This document shows, piece after piece, positions 9,227 to 17,552 of a stretch of DNA of 64,000 nucleotides. The DNA lies in the NCBI RefSeq assembly GCF_000422365.1, contig NZ_AULQ01000007.1, forward strand, positions 62,001 through 126,000, given 5' to 3'. The stretch comes from Mesoflavibacter zeaxanthinifaciens DSM 18436 (GTDB lineage: Bacteria > Bacteroidota > Bacteroidia > Flavobacteriales > Flavobacteriaceae). Both the position numbers and the translations under genes were made by a program. The notes beneath the pieces were generated by a model. It saw nothing but the letters and a program-made list of their open reading frames with translations. It was not told the origin of the DNA and made no database searches. The first letter of the stretch is position 1. Each line of letters starts with the position of its first letter.

Positions 9227-9892
9227 TTATTTTCTTTCAAAGCTTAGCTCAATACATTTTGGTAAGCTGTTTACAAATCCTCCAGATGGATTAACCTCCA
9301 TATACACCAAATTAAAATTATTAGATATTTTTTTTATAAAATCTAACAAAAGATGATGCTTAACATCTAAATCATGAAACTCAAAAACCATTGCTCTGAT
9401 TTGGGATTGATGGGCTAATAATTCTTCTAAAAAATCATACTCACTACCTTCTATATCTAATTTAAGTACAACTGCTTTTTTATCACCAAAATACGTTTGT
9501 ATGATACTAAAAATTTGCTCTGGTGTTTTCAACCATTTTGAAAGGTGTTTACACCGTTTTTTATTAGTTAAATCCAAAAAAATTAAAGTATTATATAAAT
9601 AAGAGAGTTTTCTTTTATTATTTAAAAATAATCGTGTAATTCCTTTTAAGAGTAATTTCCATTTAGATACTGTGGGATCAACCATTAACAAGGATGCATT
9701 TGGATTTAAACGATAAAAATCAAATTCAAATTCTACATTAGAGGATATACCGCCACTAAACAACATATCACTTTCGATAATACTACTAGGACTTAAATAA
9801 TAACCACCATCACCTATACTACCAAAACGCATTAAACCTAATTTAGATTTAAAATATTGCTCTTTTATAATGTTATAATAATCGTAATGCAT
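9227..9892 (-). CDS. FkbM-family methyltransferase-like protein
   Basis: 221 residues. VVLKLDIEGSEYDFLEELL near residue 141 is the characteristic FkbM motif (K-x-D-x-EG-x-E), and the following MVFEFHDLD strand fits the same fold. The early glycine-rich SAM site is less canonical (FSGGISSNVEFEFDF near residue 46). Proteins of this kind in polysaccharide loci are generally thought to O-methylate sugars, and some are divergent enough that methylation is unproven. The domain call is moderately firm. Confidence 0.72.
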   Translation of the reverse strand: MHYDYYNIIKEQYFKSKLGLMRFGSIGDGGYYLSPSSIIESDMLFSGGISSNVEFEFDFYRLNPNASLLMVDPTVSKWKLLLKGITRLFLNNKRKLSYLYNTLIFLDLTNKKRCKHLSKWLKTPEQIFSIIQTYFGDKKAVVLKLDIEGSEYDFLEELLAHQSQIRAMVFEFHDLDVKHHLLLDFIKKISNNFNLVYMEVNPSGGFVNSLPKCIELSFERK

Positions 9893-9901
9893 TAAATAGT
9901 C

Positions 9902-10522
9902 TTATAGGTTTCTTTTTATAAAGCGTTTAATTCTTTTAATCCTTTTTTTAAATGCTGACTGTTTTTTATTAGCAAAAGGAAATGCTACCGATGGTTGGTT
10001 CTTATTTAAAAAGCCACATAACTTTTCCCATCCATCTCCTTCAAATAGATTAAACTCTAACATATCATTGGATCGGTTTTTAAAATAATCTTTAACACTT
10101 TTATGATGTTGATGATATAATTTTCTCCAAGCTTCTTTATCAATATTATACCAAGTATGTTCAGGATATTTTTTTTGTAGCTTTTCTAAATCAGAAATAT
10201 TTAACACATGTTTCTCTCTACTATTTATCCATCCTTCAAGATCTCTTGTATTCAAAATAAACTTACTGTTAGGGTATTGTTGATCAAAAACTTTATATAA
10301 GTCTAATATAGATTCGTCATTCCAATCTAATATGACATCATAATGTTCTAGACCTTTTAAAAGCAGTGCATTATCTTTATAGTTATTAGTAATTATATTT
10401 TGAATATTACCTTCTTTACTTGAGTAATGCACACTATTGTAGCCAAGAATTTCAAAAGCTTTATGCAAGCTTGTGGTTCCTGTTTTATTAAGTCCAATAC
10501 AAAATATTTTTTGCGTACTCAT
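9902..10522 (-). CDS. P-loop sulfotransferase-family protein
   Basis: 206 residues. The N-terminus IFCIGLNKTGTTSLHKAFEI is the 5'-phosphosulfate loop of PAPS-dependent sulfotransferases (G-x-x-K-[ST]-G-[ST]-[ST]). FILNTRDLEGWINSREKHV near residue 98 matches the 3'-phosphate-binding region (R-D-x6-S). The protein closely resembles the one at 29770-30417 in length and motif spelling, so the two are probably paralogues. The role inferred is transfer of sulfate to a sugar hydroxyl of the polysaccharide or its precursor in the cytoplasm. The acceptor is unknown. Confidence 0.78.
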   Translation of the reverse strand: MSTQKIFCIGLNKTGTTSLHKAFEILGYNSVHYSSKEGNIQNIITNNYKDNALLLKGLEHYDVILDWNDESILDLYKVFDQQYPNSKFILNTRDLEGWINSREKHVLNISDLEKLQKKYPEHTWYNIDKEAWRKLYHQHHKSVKDYFKNRSNDMLEFNLFEGDGWEKLCGFLNKNQPSVAFPFANKKQSAFKKRIKRIKRFIKRNL

Positions 10523-10523
10523 C

Positions 10524-11927
10524 TTAGTTATGCTTATTAAAGATTTCTGATATAGCTTTCCAAATATTTTTTGAGGCTTCTGTTGGTGTTGGGCCTACAA
10601 TAATCTCATACCATTGCTTACCTTCTTCTACATTACTTAACTGCCCATCTAATATTTGTTGTACTAAGTTTTCTAACTCATTTTTATCAGTGCAAAACAC
10701 AGCTGCTTTGTCACTTGGCATACTTCTAAAATGTACATACTTGTAGTTTTGCCCTATATCTCTTATACCTTTTTTTAATTGTGGCTGCTCATAATTATAA
10801 TAAATACAGGCTTTATCATGAGCCACAAAATCAAATACTGTACTAGAACACACATTAGTTACAAATGCACTATGCTCACAGACATTATACAACATTTTAA
10901 AATCTTCAGGAGCTGGTAAGACTTGATACCATTGACTACCTACCTGCTTCCAAATAGGATCTAAGACTTCAATGATATCTGCATTTTCTTTTATAACCGC
11001 ATCATAACGATTGGTGAAATCCACTGGACATTTTCTATAAATTATTCCTAAATTGTAACCTTTTGTATTTAAGCTACGTACCACATTAGCCAAATCTTCT
11101 AAATAGTACTGATCTAAAGGCGAAGTAGTTTCATCATCTCCAGAATAGCAAATATATTGCTTATTGAGATCCAGTCCATAGGTATTAAAAAAGTCCTCAC
11201 GGGTTTCTTTTAAACTATGATCATAATGTGGCTCAAATTGTGGTGTTCCTGTTACAAAAACTTGCTCTGGTTTTACAAATGGATAGTATTGCAATACTTC
11301 GCGCTTCATATGCTCGCTCCACACAAAATAATAGTCAGTCTCAACGACTTGCATGGCTTTTGGAACATTATCCCACGAGTAGACAAACGCTACCGTAGGT
11401 ATGCCTAAATCTTTTGCTGCTAACAAAGCACTTATAGACTGTGTTGCACGTTGTGTGGTACAGAAAATTAAATCTGGTTGATGTTCCTCCAATTGTGCTT
11501 TACAATAAGCATATTTAGGATTTTTTCGTTCTAAAGCATTAATTTTATGTCTTAATTTTTCTACACCTTTTTCTGAAGAATATAACCCAATCAAGAATTG
11601 TGTATATAAACTTTTAATAGTGTTTTTTAATCCTTTATAACTAAACGGAAATTTGTAAGTTGGATAGACATCATCATTAAACTTATCTCTAGAAACGTTT
11701 AATTCGGCACGTTTTCTTGCTCTAGAATATATTGGTGTTAACGGATCTATTTGATGATTTTCAATGGTGACTTGTTTAAAGCCTAACTCAGATTCTAAAT
11801 CAAAAATAGTATTATTCCAATAGGTAATATCAAAACCCATCTCTTCACCTATAGACTTAAACTTTGTAAATGCAAAATTGCGCAATCCTACACCATCAGG
11901 AAAAAATACAAATACCTTTTTACTCAT
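10524..11927 (-). CDS. Putative GT-B-fold glycosyl/glycerophosphate-transferase
   Basis: 467 residues, no signal peptide. The middle shows LIFCTTQRATQSISALLAAK, then a YSWDN segment (FVYSWDNVPKAM) and a VFVTGTPQFEPHYD motif, then YICYSGDDETTSPLDQYYL. This layout (receptor strand, 'GxPqfd', second Rossmann domain) is seen in CDP-glycerol transferase-like and related surface-carbohydrate GT-B enzymes. ACIYYNYEQ and TNVCSSTVFDFVAHDKACI near the C-terminus resemble the donor-binding SSxxFD region of that superfamily. It is the first gene after the heptanucleotide-repeat gap. I do not recognise a named family, and donor and acceptor are unknown. Confidence 0.6.
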   Translation of the reverse strand: MSKKVFVFFPDGVGLRNFAFTKFKSIGEEMGFDITYWNNTIFDLESELGFKQVTIENHQIDPLTPIYSRARKRAELNVSRDKFNDDVYPTYKFPFSYKGLKNTIKSLYTQFLIGLYSSEKGVEKLRHKINALERKNPKYAYCKAQLEEHQPDLIFCTTQRATQSISALLAAKDLGIPTVAFVYSWDNVPKAMQVVETDYYFVWSEHMKREVLQYYPFVKPEQVFVTGTPQFEPHYDHSLKETREDFFNTYGLDLNKQYICYSGDDETTSPLDQYYLEDLANVVRSLNTKGYNLGIIYRKCPVDFTNRYDAVIKENADIIEVLDPIWKQVGSQWYQVLPAPEDFKMLYNVCEHSAFVTNVCSSTVFDFVAHDKACIYYNYEQPQLKKGIRDIGQNYKYVHFRSMPSDKAAVFCTDKNELENLVQQILDGQLSNVEEGKQWYEIIVGPTPTEASKNIWKAISEIFNKHN

Positions 11928-11997
11928 TTATGTTTTTATTCTTAGACTTCTCTTCTCTCTTTTCTATGATCTATTTTCTATTTCTTCTTACTTCAGG

Positions 11998-12074
11998 CCT
12001 CTTGCCTCTTGTCTCTTGTCTCTTGTCTCTTGTCTCTTGTCTCTTGTCTCTTGTCTCTTGTCTCTTGTCTCTTG
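11998..12074. repeat. Heptanucleotide tandem repeat, eleven units
   Basis: Eleven head-to-tail 7-base units: two cctcttg followed by nine exact tctcttg, then a partial unit. On the minus strand, which is the coding direction of this locus, the unit reads CAAGAGA. The tract begins 71 bases upstream of the start codon at 11927 and fills most of the gap after the NeuB-like gene. Perfect short-unit repeats of this length are prone to copy-number slippage, so promoter or leader spacing for the downstream gene may vary. An open reading frame across it is only a by-product of the repeat. Confidence 0.95.
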
Positions 12075-12097
12075 TCTCTAAAATAAAAAACCACATT

Positions 12098-12129
12098 GTC
12101 ATTGCGAGGACGCAGGACGAAGCAATCTC
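12098..12129 (+). repeat. Interspersed palindrome-like repeat, family A
   Basis: The element starts gtcattgcgag and ends cgaagcaatctc; ATTGC and GCAAT form the outer arms. The same sequence with a variable middle recurs at 34139-34169, 35502-35533 and 35642-35672, always in the same orientation. It is intergenic, between the heptad tract and the end of the NeuB-like gene. Confidence 0.85.
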
Positions 12130-12193
12130 TTCATTTATAATTAGACATTAGTCATTAAAAGCACCTATCATCGGTCAAAAAACATCCGTCATA

Positions 12194-13069
12194 CTAACCC
12201 TTCTGGTTTTTCAACTTATCACGCTGAACTTGCTCTATAGGTAAAATATCTTGTGTTTTATAAGTCAACGACTCATAGACAGCTTTCAAGTCTCTAGATA
12301 ACTTTCTTAATCCTGCAGGTTCTAAAGATGCAGCATGATCTGTTCCCTTCCAAGTACGGTCTAAGGTGTAATGTCTTTCTATCACATTTGCGCCTAAAGT
12401 ATAGGCTGCCATATCTACAGCAATTCCTAAATGATGACCTGAAAAACCAATATGTTTTACAGCATCTCCGTATTTTTCTTTAAGGATGTTAATATCTAAT
12501 AAACAAACATCTTTAAACGGAACTGGATAACCAGATGTACAGTTATATAAGACTAAATCCTTTGCGCGATTATGTGTTTTAAACAATGCTACTAAATCGT
12601 CAATCTCTTCTTTAGTCGTCATACCGGTAGAGATATGTAGCTCACCCTCATAATGTTCACACAACCACGTTAACATCTTCACATTGTTATTACATGCTGA
12701 CGGTATTTTGATAAACTTAGGCTGTAAACCTGCTATTTCTTTAGCAGAGGTTAAATCCCAAACCGATGTTGAATAATCTAAGCCTATCTCTTCACAATAG
12801 TCTTTCAATTCTTGGTGCTGATTTACATCAAATTCTAAAAACTCACGATGTGCACCATAAGTATCGCCATAAGAATTTACTGGGTTAGGATGTGGAGCAT
12901 TGTATTGAGCTTCGGTTAACAGCTCTTTATTATGTCTTTTTTGAAACTTTACAGCATCAACATTACAAAAGATTTTAGCTACCTTAATTAATTCTTTGGC
13001 TATCTCCATATCACCTTTATGGTTACATCCAATCTCGGCAATAACATATGGTTTTTTATAATTAGTCAT
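12194..13069 (-). CDS. NeuB-family nonulosonic acid synthase lacking the SAF domain
   Basis: 291 residues. The TIM-barrel NeuB domain is complete: IAEIGCNHKGD at the N-terminus, VKFQKR near residue 40, KIPSACNNN near 142, GFSGHHLGIAVDMAA near 207 and VIERHYTLDR near 233. The family condenses PEP with N-acetylmannosamine, a related diacetamido sugar or mannose-6-phosphate to give a nine-carbon 2-keto-3-deoxy acid. Typical NeuB/PseI/LegI proteins are about 340-350 residues with a C-terminal antifreeze-like (SAF) domain. Here the protein stops right after the barrel and no SAF-like sequence follows. The next gene is a cytidylyltransferase-phosphatase fusion and no NeuC-type epimerase is seen. 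This suggests a 9-phosphate route such as Kdn synthesis, which is an inference. Confidence 0.85.
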   Translation of the reverse strand: MTNYKKPYVIAEIGCNHKGDMEIAKELIKVAKIFCNVDAVKFQKRHNKELLTEAQYNAPHPNPVNSYGDTYGAHREFLEFDVNQHQELKDYCEEIGLDYSTSVWDLTSAKEIAGLQPKFIKIPSACNNNVKMLTWLCEHYEGELHISTGMTTKEEIDDLVALFKTHNRAKDLVLYNCTSGYPVPFKDVCLLDINILKEKYGDAVKHIGFSGHHLGIAVDMAAYTLGANVIERHYTLDRTWKGTDHAASLEPAGLRKLSRDLKAVYESLTYKTQDILPIEQVQRDKLKNQKG

Positions 13070-13079
13070 ATATTTCCTT

Positions 13080-14234
13080 TTAAAATCTTTTATTATATTG
13101 TTTTATAAATTGACAAGCAGAACGTATTGCTCCGCCTCCTGATGGTTTTGGTAAAATAATATCGGCTTGATAAGTAACTTCTTTCATTGCATTGCTTGGT
13201 GCTAAAGACCAACCTACACTGCATATATTGGCTAGGTCATTAACGTCATCTCCAACATAAGCCACGTTATTTAGGCTAAAGCCTTGCTGTTTGGCTAAAT
13301 GGGTTAACAATGTGTACTTATCTTTTACACCAAGATATACTTGTTCTATTTGTAGCTTTTGCATACGTTTAGCCACCAATTCAGAACGTTCACTAGTCAT
13401 AATCATAACGGTAACGCCAAACTGTCTTAATATTTCCAGTCCCATACCATCACGCATATCAAATTGCTTAGTATGCTCGCCATCTTTGGTATAAGTAATG
13501 GTTCCATCAGTAAACACTCCATCAACATCTAACACCAAGTGTGTTATTTTTTCGGCTTTTTTAAGACCTTGTTGTCTAGCAATTAGAAGTTGCTCTACGA
13601 CTAACCAATCATTTTCACTATCGATCTCATGCAAGCTTTCTTCAGGCATATGTACGACACCTACTTTATCACCTAAGCGATTCTGCTTGTTTTGCAACAC
13701 TGCTTTAGTACAGGTATATACTGCGCCATTTTCTACTAATAGTCCTTCAAAATCTTGACGTCTTGGTCGATTGGTATAATCATAATTTTGTGGCGTTCCA
13801 TCACTATTCCAAGTAAAACGATGTGTATTTACTACAGATACGGTAGAATCATATCCTACTTTTAATAAAGATAAGCTATCATTAATAGCTTTAGCAGTGG
13901 TAAAAGGTGATGTAGCTTGTAGTAAGCAAAACACATCAAAACTGTAGTCTATAGATGCTGCAAATTCCAACATCGCAAGCTCTGTAGAAGCGGTATCTGT
14001 AGCGCTTGTAGCACTACGTTTTAGCACTTTTATCTTAGACGTATAATGATATTCTTTTTCTATAAAATTAATAATCCACTCATCATCGGTATACACATAA
14101 ACCGTATCTAAATCAGAATGTAAAGCAGCACCTAAAACCCATGTAAACAAGGGTCTACCTACCATTTTACGTTTATTTTTTCCGGGAATACCTTTGGAGC
14201 CTTGACGTAAAGGAATAAAGCCTATAGATTTCAT
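13080..14234 (-). CDS. Bifunctional CMP-nonulosonate synthetase / KdsC-like HAD phosphatase
   Basis: 384 residues in two domains. Residues 1 to about 220 form an acylneuraminate cytidylyltransferase, with IPLRQGSKGIPGKNKR (CTP loop) and FCLLQATSPFTT near residue 100. Residues about 228-384 form a KdsC-type HAD phosphatase, with LVLDVDGVFTDGTI (nucleophile DxD), MIMTSERS and YVGDDVNDL. The second domain would remove the 9-phosphate of a nonulosonate-9-phosphate and the first would activate the product with CTP. In Bacteroides thetaiotaomicron separate synthase, phosphatase and CMP-transferase enzymes make CMP-Kdn; here two steps are fused. Ten bases separate it from the NeuB-like gene. An alternative is a promiscuous phosphatase acting on Neu5Ac-9-phosphate. 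Confidence 0.88.
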   Translation of the reverse strand: MKSIGFIPLRQGSKGIPGKNKRKMVGRPLFTWVLGAALHSDLDTVYVYTDDEWIINFIEKEYHYTSKIKVLKRSATSATDTASTELAMLEFAASIDYSFDVFCLLQATSPFTTAKAINDSLSLLKVGYDSTVSVVNTHRFTWNSDGTPQNYDYTNRPRRQDFEGLLVENGAVYTCTKAVLQNKQNRLGDKVGVVHMPEESLHEIDSENDWLVVEQLLIARQQGLKKAEKITHLVLDVDGVFTDGTITYTKDGEHTKQFDMRDGMGLEILRQFGVTVMIMTSERSELVAKRMQKLQIEQVYLGVKDKYTLLTHLAKQQGFSLNNVAYVGDDVNDLANICSVGWSLAPSNAMKEVTYQADIILPKPSGGGAIRSACQFIKQYNKRF

Positions 14235-14328
14235 AATAAGTAAGATTTCTTGTGCTTAACTAGTCGCTAAAATACATTTTTTTTCGGATGAAAGTGTTTG
14301 TATTACGTATAAAAGGGAAAACAACAGT

Positions 14329-15231
14329 TTATTTGTATAATTTTATGAAATCACTCAATTCTTTAGTGAAAACTTCAGCGCCTAATTTGTTTAAATGTGA
14401 CTCATCTCTAAAGTATTTATAATCTTGATACTTTAACTCTTTTTGATTGTAAATCATCACATCATTTGTATCTACATCAATCTCTTTAAATCGTTTATAG
14501 AAACTAGTATTAAAAGCAACAAAATTTGGAGGAAACACATAGATAAGATGTATACCTTTAGCCTCACAAATCTGCTGTATAGACTTAAAAGCATTTAATT
14601 TAGCTTGCTCCTCTTCTACTGTATCATATGTCTTAATATCTCTTTTATAAACTAAAGTACTATCTGCGTCTAATGCATTAATCTTAGACCCATGAGAGGT
14701 CAAAACGTTTATTGGTAAAACAGGTTTTGGAGACCAAATAAAATCTTTACGTTTTACACGAGCTAAATTTAAATACTTAGATAAGGCATTTTGTTTATGA
14801 TGTGAAACTAAATAATCATTGATATAAACATAATTTTTTAATGGAAATAAGCGATCATATCTAAAATTTAAAGTAGCAACGGTCTTAAATTCTGAACTAT
14901 TATCAATTACCAAACATAAATATTTAGGTGGCTGATTATATTTTAATAAAGTTTTAAGTAAAAATTCTTGAAATTCAATATTACTACCTCGATATGACAA
15001 ATTATATGTAGACCAACCAGTGCTATCCTCTAATTGCTTTGCTATAATGTTATTAGCGCCTCTAGAAGATCCTAAAATAATCACATCTTTATTCATCTGT
15101 CCATCCAATACATATTGTAAGCGTTGATCATCTTCTTTTTTAGGCGCATGAGCAATAAACACATAAAAAAGCTGATCTATTATTAAAAATAATAGCACAA
15201 ATAGAGCAATATGTAATAAAAAACGCTTCAC
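14329..15231 (-). CDS. Membrane-anchored SGNH-hydrolase-like protein, partner of MBOAT acyltransferase
   Basis: 300 residues. An N-terminal membrane anchor (residues about 4-25) precedes a periplasmic domain. DVIILGSSRGANNI near residue 48 is the SGNH block I (GxSxxxN). YFRDESHLNKLGAEVF near residue 270 supplies the DxxH catalytic pair. Proteins of this kind pair with MBOAT acyltransferases, like AlgJ/AlgX with AlgI, to O-acetylate exported polysaccharide. The start directly abuts the stop of the MBOAT gene, which supports a shared function. The acyl group and acceptor are inferred. Confidence 0.72.
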   Translation of the reverse strand: MKRFLLHIALFVLLFLIIDQLFYVFIAHAPKKEDDQRLQYVLDGQMNKDVIILGSSRGANNIIAKQLEDSTGWSTYNLSYRGSNIEFQEFLLKTLLKYNQPPKYLCLVIDNSSEFKTVATLNFRYDRLFPLKNYVYINDYLVSHHKQNALSKYLNLARVKRKDFIWSPKPVLPINVLTSHGSKINALDADSTLVYKRDIKTYDTVEEEQAKLNAFKSIQQICEAKGIHLIYVFPPNFVAFNTSFYKRFKEIDVDTNDVMIYNQKELKYQDYKYFRDESHLNKLGAEVFTKELSDFIKLYK

Positions 15232-16671
15232 TTAAAACTGGAAATAAATAAACTCTTGCTCGGTTTGACTACTAAATATAAAAGTTAACACGATAAGCAA
15301 CATATAAAAACTCCAGCGCAATAACCTAGACTGTTTTAAAAATATAACCTCTATGGCGTATTTCTGTCGTCTCCCAACCCATTCTATACTCATAAAAAAT
15401 AAAAGTAACACCAATAAGTTAGTAGGTCGTATCGTTGGTATAGACAACAAACTAGTATTAAAAATACCTTTTAGATAACTAAAAGCATGGCCTACAGTTT
15501 CTGCTCTAAAAAATATCCAAGCTAAGACGGTTAACCCAAAGGTTGATCCTATAGATAATAATTCTTTTACATTTGGTAATCTTCGGTTTTGAGCCACAAT
15601 ATCTAAGTGCGTTCTATTACGTTTTGTTAATAGCAAGGGTAAAAAATACAGTGCATTTAAAAAGCCCCAAATTATAAACGTCCAATTGGCTCCATGCCAA
15701 AACCCACTAACTAAAAATATAATAAACGTGTTACGTACTTTCATCCAGGTTCCTCCTCTGCTTCCTCCTAACGGTATGTATAAATAATCCCGAAACCAAG
15801 TAGACAGACTAATATGCCAACGTCGCCAAAACTCAGCGATGTCTCTAGAGAAATACGGAAAGACAAAATTCTGTTTCAAATCAAAACCAAACAATCTTGA
15901 AGTCCCAATAGCGATATCAGAATATCCTGAAAAATCTCCATAAATCTGAAACGTAAAAAATAAAGCTCCTATTAACAAGGTACTACCGCTATGTGTGTCA
16001 CTAGCATTAAAAATTTGGTTAGCATATTCGGCACAATTATCGGCAATAACAATCTTTTTAAAAAAGCCCCATAGCATTTGTCGACAACCATCAACTGCTT
16101 GTGAGTAATGAAACTGTCTTTTTTTATAAAACTGTGGTAATAAATTGGAGGCTCGCTCGATTGGTCCTGCAACCAATTGCGGAAAAAAACTAACGAAAGC
16201 TAAAAATGAAATCAAGTCATTAGTAGGCGCTAATTTCTTTTTATAAACATCTATCGTATAACTTAAGGTTTGAAACGTATAAAAACTAATCCCTACTGGT
16301 AAAATAATATCTAAAGTATTAGGTGAGATCTGCTTACCAAAAAAAGAAAAGGCTTCAATAAAATTGTCTACAAAAAAATTATAGTATTTAAAAAAACCTA
16401 AAAAGCCAAGGTTTACAATAATACTAGTCCAAAGTAAACGTTTCCTAACCACTAATCGACTTTGTTTTTGCAATTGTAGACCGATAGTGTAATCTACTAA
16501 AGAGCTAAACACTATTAAAGACAAAAAACGCCAGTCCCACCAACCGTAAAACACATAACTTGCTATAACTAATAAAGCATTTTGCAATTTTAAATGCTTT
16601 TGTGTTATAAACCAATATAGTGCAAACACTATGGGTAAAAAAATGGCAAAATCTATCGAGTTAAAATACAT
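15232..16671 (-). CDS. MBOAT-family O-acyltransferase (AlgI-like)
   Basis: 479 residues with about ten to twelve membrane segments. Characteristic MBOAT motifs are present: EFWRRWHISLSTWFRDYLYI near residue 280 and SGFWHGANWTFIIWG near residue 315, the latter with the conserved catalytic histidine. FVSFFPQLVAGPIERA near residue 165 is also typical. The protein would move an acyl group, usually acetyl, across the inner membrane to polysaccharide hydroxyls. It is followed immediately by its SGNH-like partner, and its ATG shares one base with the end of the upstream GT2 gene. Confidence 0.93.
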   Translation of the reverse strand: MYFNSIDFAIFLPIVFALYWFITQKHLKLQNALLVIASYVFYGWWDWRFLSLIVFSSLVDYTIGLQLQKQSRLVVRKRLLWTSIIVNLGFLGFFKYYNFFVDNFIEAFSFFGKQISPNTLDIILPVGISFYTFQTLSYTIDVYKKKLAPTNDLISFLAFVSFFPQLVAGPIERASNLLPQFYKKRQFHYSQAVDGCRQMLWGFFKKIVIADNCAEYANQIFNASDTHSGSTLLIGALFFTFQIYGDFSGYSDIAIGTSRLFGFDLKQNFVFPYFSRDIAEFWRRWHISLSTWFRDYLYIPLGGSRGGTWMKVRNTFIIFLVSGFWHGANWTFIIWGFLNALYFLPLLLTKRNRTHLDIVAQNRRLPNVKELLSIGSTFGLTVLAWIFFRAETVGHAFSYLKGIFNTSLLSIPTIRPTNLLVLLLFFMSIEWVGRRQKYAIEVIFLKQSRLLRWSFYMLLIVLTFIFSSQTEQEFIYFQF

Positions 16672-17552
16672 TAGCTATAATTAATAGATTGAAGTTCTTC
16701 CTGCTTCACTAAAGTACTTTTTTTTACAGGTTGTCTATATTTTAAAATAGACCTCAAACTAAAAAGTGTTTTAAAACATACCGAAATATAAGATTTAAAA
16801 TACCCAAAATCACTAAGCGCATATTTCTTAAAGTTATGCCACAACAATCGGATTAGCTTTTTTATAGGTTTAGGATGATACACCAAATAATAACGTATAC
16901 TATTGCGTAACTGATGTTTAAACCTATAATAATTACGTCTTTGCTGTTTACGTAACTTAGTATTTACCCTATGATTAACTTGTAAGTTGTAAGTATATAA
17001 AATGTCATATCCTAAATCTAAGACCTCTATAGCCAAAGCAGGTTCTTCTCCATAAATAGTCATCCATTTTGGAAAACCATTTGTTGCCTTATAAACCGAT
17101 TTTTTTATTGCAAAACCACATCCTATAAAATCTGTAGTTATATAGTCTTCGCCTGTTTTAACGTGTTGTAAAGCATCTTGATCTTTGTTAAATAATCCTC
17201 GAACTTCTTGAAATGCGATTATCCCTAAATTTGGATTAGTTTTAAAATAATGCTTAACCCTTTCGATAAAATTAGTAGTTAAAGGATGGGCATCATCATC
17301 TAAACCTATCAAAATTTCACCTTTTGCTTTTGGATATAAGATAGCTCTAGCAGGAGATGCACTAACACTTGCTTTTAAAACCGTCCACTGCACCCAAGGG
17401 TAAGCACTAACTAAAGCTTCTGTTTCTGTACAACCATCAATAAGTACTAATACCTCGTGTATAGACAAATCAATCATCTCCTTTAGGCGGTCTAAAGTAA
17501 TTTTTAGGTCGACTGCACGATGTTTAGTAACAATTAAAAAAGAAACATCCAT
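16671..17552 (-). CDS. Family 2 glycosyltransferase
   Basis: 293 residues. DVSFLIVTKHRAVDLKITLD at the N-terminus is the GT2 nucleotide-binding beginning. ILIGLDDDAHPLTTNFIERV near residue 90 holds the acidic metal site. YGEEPALAIEVLDLGYDI near residue 165 is the catalytic ED-equivalent region. A basic C-terminal stretch may contact the membrane. It lies between a GT4 and the MBOAT gene with essentially no spacing. Donor unknown. Confidence 0.87.
   Translation of the reverse strand: MDVSFLIVTKHRAVDLKITLDRLKEMIDLSIHEVLVLIDGCTETEALVSAYPWVQWTVLKASVSASPARAILYPKAKGEILIGLDDDAHPLTTNFIERVKHYFKTNPNLGIIAFQEVRGLFNKDQDALQHVKTGEDYITTDFIGCGFAIKKSVYKATNGFPKWMTIYGEEPALAIEVLDLGYDILYTYNLQVNHRVNTKLRKQQRRNYYRFKHQLRNSIRYYLVYHPKPIKKLIRLLWHNFKKYALSDFGYFKSYISVCFKTLFSLRSILKYRQPVKKSTLVKQEELQSINYS

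Noticed and set aside
12098-12129. Possible tRNA or small RNA fragment because of the tcattgcgag...gaagcaatc sequence
   Set aside because: The element recurs at several intergenic places with variable middles and lacks tRNA features; it is an interspersed repeat.
11870-12151. Two overlapping plus-strand reading frames with repeated LLSLVSC peptides
   Set aside because: They are translations of the heptanucleotide repeat and an interspersed repeat; no promoter or family resemblance.
12130-12193. A frameshifted SAF domain downstream of the NeuB-like gene
   Set aside because: The 64 bases after the stop show no SAF-like sequence in any frame, so the short form appears genuine.
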